This document shows positions 53,872 to 55,797 of a stretch of DNA of 55,797 nucleotides, one piece after another. The stretch covers positions 1 through 55,797 of the forward strand of contig JAGBVS010000155.1 in the NCBI GenBank assembly GCA_017630195.1, given 5' to 3'. Origin of the DNA: Bacteroidales bacterium (GTDB taxonomy: Bacteria > Bacteroidota > Bacteroidia > Bacteroidales > F082). The translations under genes were made by a program, and so were the position numbers. Positions within the stretch are counted from its first letter, which is position 1, and each line of letters opens with the position of its first letter. The notes under the pieces were generated by a model that saw nothing but the letters and a program-made list of their open reading frames with translations, was not told the DNA's origin and searched no databases.

Positions 53872-55125
53872 TTATTGGTCATCGTCTTCGAATTCTGCTT
53901 TGAGAATGTCGATGATTTCAACTACTGTTTCGATTTCGAGGTCGGCGCGTGTTGCGATTTCATCAGCTGTGTAAGCCAATACTGCTTTAGCAGTGTCGCA
54001 GCCCATATTTCTGAGGCTGTCGATGATCCATTCGTCGATTTCGTCAGCAAATTCTTTGAGGTCAACGTCGTCTTCCATTTCAGCTTCTTCTGTATTGCGA
54101 TAGACGTCGATTTCGTAGCCTGTAAGTTTTCCTGCCAATTTGATGTTGTAGCCGCCTTTGCCGATAGCGAGGCTGACTTGGTCGTTTTCCATATAAACTT
54201 CAGCGAGTTTCTTGGCTTCATCGATGATGATAGAAGAAATCTTGGCTGGGCTCAATGCTCTTGTGATGAAGAGGTCGGCTTTTGTTGTATAGTTGATAAC
54301 GTCGATGTTCTCGTTGCGGAGTTCTCTCACTATACCGTGGATACGTGAGCCTTTCATACCGACGCAAGCTCCAACAGGGTCGATGCGTTCGTCGTATGAT
54401 TCAACAGCTATTTTTGCTCTTTGACCAGGTTCTCTAACTATTTTACGGATTGTAATCAAACCATCATAAACTTCAGGAACTTCCATTTCGAACAAACGTT
54501 GCAAGAAAATTTCTGATGTTCTTGATAAAGTAATGACAGGTGAGCCGTTTTTGTTTTCAACGCTCTTGACGATAGCTTTGATGGTGTCACCTTTCTTATA
54601 TAAGTCTGATGGAATTTGTTCAATTTTAGGAAGTACTAACTCGATGCCGTCTTCGTCAACGATTAAAATTTCCTTGCGCCATACTTGATAAACTTCGGCT
54701 GTGATGATTTCGCCGACTTTATCTTTATATTTCAAGAAGATGTTCTCTTTTTCAAATTCCATTACTTTTGTCTGGAGGTTTTGACGGATAGCCAAAATTT
54801 CTCTTCTGCCGAAGTCTTTGATGTCAACAACTTCTGAAACTTCTTCTCCAACTTCGAAGTCTGGTTCTATTTTGATAGCATCTGAATATGATATTTCGCT
54901 GAGTGGATCTTCCACTTCGCCATCTTCAACTACTATGCGGTTGTGGTACACTTCAAGAACACCTTTATCAATATTGACAATGATGTTGAAATATTCATCG
55001 CTGCCGTATTTTTTTGCGAGCATTGCCTTAAACACATCCTCAATGATGTGCATCATTGCTTCACGGTCGATATTTTTGAATTCTTTAAATTCAGAAAAGG
55101 TGTCGATTAAGTTTAATATTTCCAT
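53872..55125 (-). CDS. nusA: Transcription factor NusA
   Basis: 417 residues. NusA N-terminal domain (MHIIEDVFKAMLAKKYGSDEYFNIIVNIDKG), S1 domain around 135-200 (GEIITAEVYQVWRKEILI), and KH domains including DPVGACVGMKGSRIHGIVREL and VSLAIGKGGYNIKLAGKLTGYEI. An acidic C-terminal helix-hairpin-helix-like tail ends EDDDQ. Modulates pausing, termination and antitermination by RNA polymerase. Starts 12 bp after rimP. A terminator stands upstream of rimP, so NusA could regulate its own operon. Confidence 0.97.
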   Translation of the reverse strand: MEILNLIDTFSEFKEFKNIDREAMMHIIEDVFKAMLAKKYGSDEYFNIIVNIDKGVLEVYHNRIVVEDGEVEDPLSEISYSDAIKIEPDFEVGEEVSEVVDIKDFGRREILAIRQNLQTKVMEFEKENIFLKYKDKVGEIITAEVYQVWRKEILIVDEDGIELVLPKIEQIPSDLYKKGDTIKAIVKSVENKNGSPVITLSRTSEIFLQRLFEMEVPEVYDGLITIRKIVREPGQRAKIAVESYDERIDPVGACVGMKGSRIHGIVRELRNENIDVINYTTKADLFITRALSPAKISSIIIDEAKKLAEVYMENDQVSLAIGKGGYNIKLAGKLTGYEIDVYRNTEEAEMEDDVDLKEFADEIDEWIIDSLRNMGCDTAKAVLAYTADEIATRADLEIETVVEIIDILKAEFEDDDQ

Positions 55126-55137
55126 AAAATTTGAAAC

Positions 55138-55599
55138 TTAAAAGTTAATGTATGGTTTAATTTCTTTAATATCTTTGAAAAATAATTCGCTCGAGTCTGT
55201 GTAAACTGTTTTCTTCAATCTTCCTAATTTTTTCATCACAGCTTCTTGAACGTTGATTTGGTCTTCGGTGAATGATAAAAGTTTGTAAACTTTCTTTATG
55301 CCTTCGAAAGTTGTTATCTCGATTTCTTTCTCGATATATTTGTTCAACTGACGATGTTTTAACAATGGATAGTCAATTCCGGCAGAGGAGACGCTGAGTT
55401 CGTAGTCTTCAACTTCTCTGTCGAGACGACCTTCGATAAAACGACTTAATTCGACGCAGTGGTCAATTGTTACTGAACTGTCGGCGTCGATATAAACTGA
55501 TATGACATTGCTTTTTGAAACTGTTAAGTCAACGACAAAACGGTCTGTGTTTTCCAATGCCTCTGATGCTAATTCGATTATTTGTTCCTTTGTTATCAT
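55138..55599 (-). CDS. rimP: Ribosome maturation factor RimP
   Basis: 153 residues. VSKSNVISVYIDADSSVTIDHCVELSRFIEGRLDRE followed by DYELSVSSAGIDYPL is the RimP signature; the second half is the SH3-like domain. Assists 30S maturation. Leads rimP-nusA-infB, as in many bacteria. The ATG follows within 15 bp of the T-run of an intrinsic terminator, and no independent promoter is visible between that terminator and the start. Confidence 0.95.
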   Translation of the reverse strand: MITKEQIIELASEALENTDRFVVDLTVSKSNVISVYIDADSSVTIDHCVELSRFIEGRLDREVEDYELSVSSAGIDYPLLKHRQLNKYIEKEIEITTFEGIKKVYKLLSFTEDQINVQEAVMKKLGRLKKTVYTDSSELFFKDIKEIKPYINF

Positions 55600-55613
55600 T
55601 TCTTTATGGCAAT

Positions 55614-55642
55614 AAAAAAACCTGTTACATTCCGTAGCAGGT
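55614..55642 (-). terminator. Terminator/attenuator between tRNA-Gln and rimP
   Basis: On the minus strand ACCTGCTAC pairs with GTAACAGGT (one C-A mismatch; 55634-55642 and 55620-55628), followed by T7 (55620-55614). Confidence 0.82.
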
Positions 55643-55660
55643 CTTCAATTTATAACTTTG

Positions 55661-55731
55661 TTGTCGAACAAGGATTCGAACCTTGACAGGCAGAACCAAA
55701 ATCTGCAGTGCTACCATTACACCATTCGACA
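55661..55731 (-). tRNA. tRNA-Gln (anticodon TTG)
   Basis: The 71-nt cloverleaf on the minus strand has acceptor arms TGTCGAA/TTCGACA, D-arm TGGTGTAATGGTAGCA, anticodon stem GCAGA/TCTGC with loop TTTTGGT (anticodon TTG), and T-arm CAAGGTTCGAATCCTTG. CCA is not encoded. It sits 132 bp upstream of rimP, in the position that tRNA-fMet (metY) occupies in the E. coli nusA operon. Confidence 0.96.
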
Positions 55732-55760
55732 ATCATTATTTCGTATCTTGAATGTGAGTG

Positions 55761-55790
55761 CAAAGATATAACATTTTTTAATACGCGCAA
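55761..55790 (-). promoter_or_regulatory. Promoter of tRNA-Gln (and probably rimP-nusA-infB)
   Basis: Minus strand TTG (55790-55788), 19 bp, TATCTTTG (55768-55761), 29 bp before the tRNA 5' end. Confidence 0.75.
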
Positions 55791-55797
55791 CAAAAAA

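Overview
The window is a chromosomal segment of an AT-rich member of the Bacteroidota, most likely an uncultivated or gut/rumen-type Bacteroidales. Evidence: promoters of the TTG-N19-21-TAnnTTTG type recur upstream of many genes, SD-like leaders are scarce, secreted proteins end in type IX secretion (T9SS) type A sorting domains (YPNPA..., ...GVYVIQ/GMYIIK...K), lipoproteins carry SC lipoboxes, and Omp28-like, FISUMP-like, GldA-like and cleaved-adhesin families are all present. No phage, insertion sequence, CRISPR array or reverse transcriptase was seen.

Layout, left to right. 1-1082: ribosomal genes rplM-rpsI-rpsB (minus; rpsB cut by the window edge). 1311-2219: GldA-like ABC ATPase. 2289-3720: metK behind a SAM-II-type riboswitch. 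4122-9935: a 1937-residue T9SS adhesin. 10112-12523: mutS2. 12596-13493: a translationally coupled DUF3791-DUF3990-DUF3791 toxin-antitoxin-like operon with a palindrome over its promoter. 13696-17011: cutC and a GH2 beta-mannosidase lipoprotein. 17043-17680: a frameshifted FISUMP-domain gene. 18118-20133: convergent rhuM-like and yhcG/DUF1016 nuclease genes, a small defence-type pair. 20442-28788: housekeeping genes lepA, gapA, a FISUMP lipoprotein, relA/spoT and purA, the last with a compact three-way-junction leader. 28794-31433: a transglutaminase-like lipoprotein co-directional with purA. 31871-35294: an Omp28-like/T9SS protein pair. 35512-37921: oxyR divergent from a Prx6-type peroxiredoxin and a thioredoxin, a peroxide-defence unit. 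38159-50178: two more giant T9SS adhesins (1415 and 2526 residues). 50656-55731: infB, nusA, rimP and an upstream tRNA-Gln.

The strongest themes are these. (1) Three giant surface proteins share one signal-peptide family and about 14 cleaved-adhesin/MAM-like modules. Many of these modules appear inserted inside loops of other domains (InlB-type B-repeat, PPC-like, FN3-like), and one module was evidently copied between loci 40 kb apart in opposite orientation. (2) Expression is controlled by RNA leaders: SAM-II at metK, an unrecognised three-way junction at purA, and a terminator between tRNA-Gln and rimP-nusA-infB. (3) Nearly every intergenic gap carries short quasi-tandem 'word' repeats. Two of these supply the -33 element of a housekeeping promoter, and others have leaked into coding ends.
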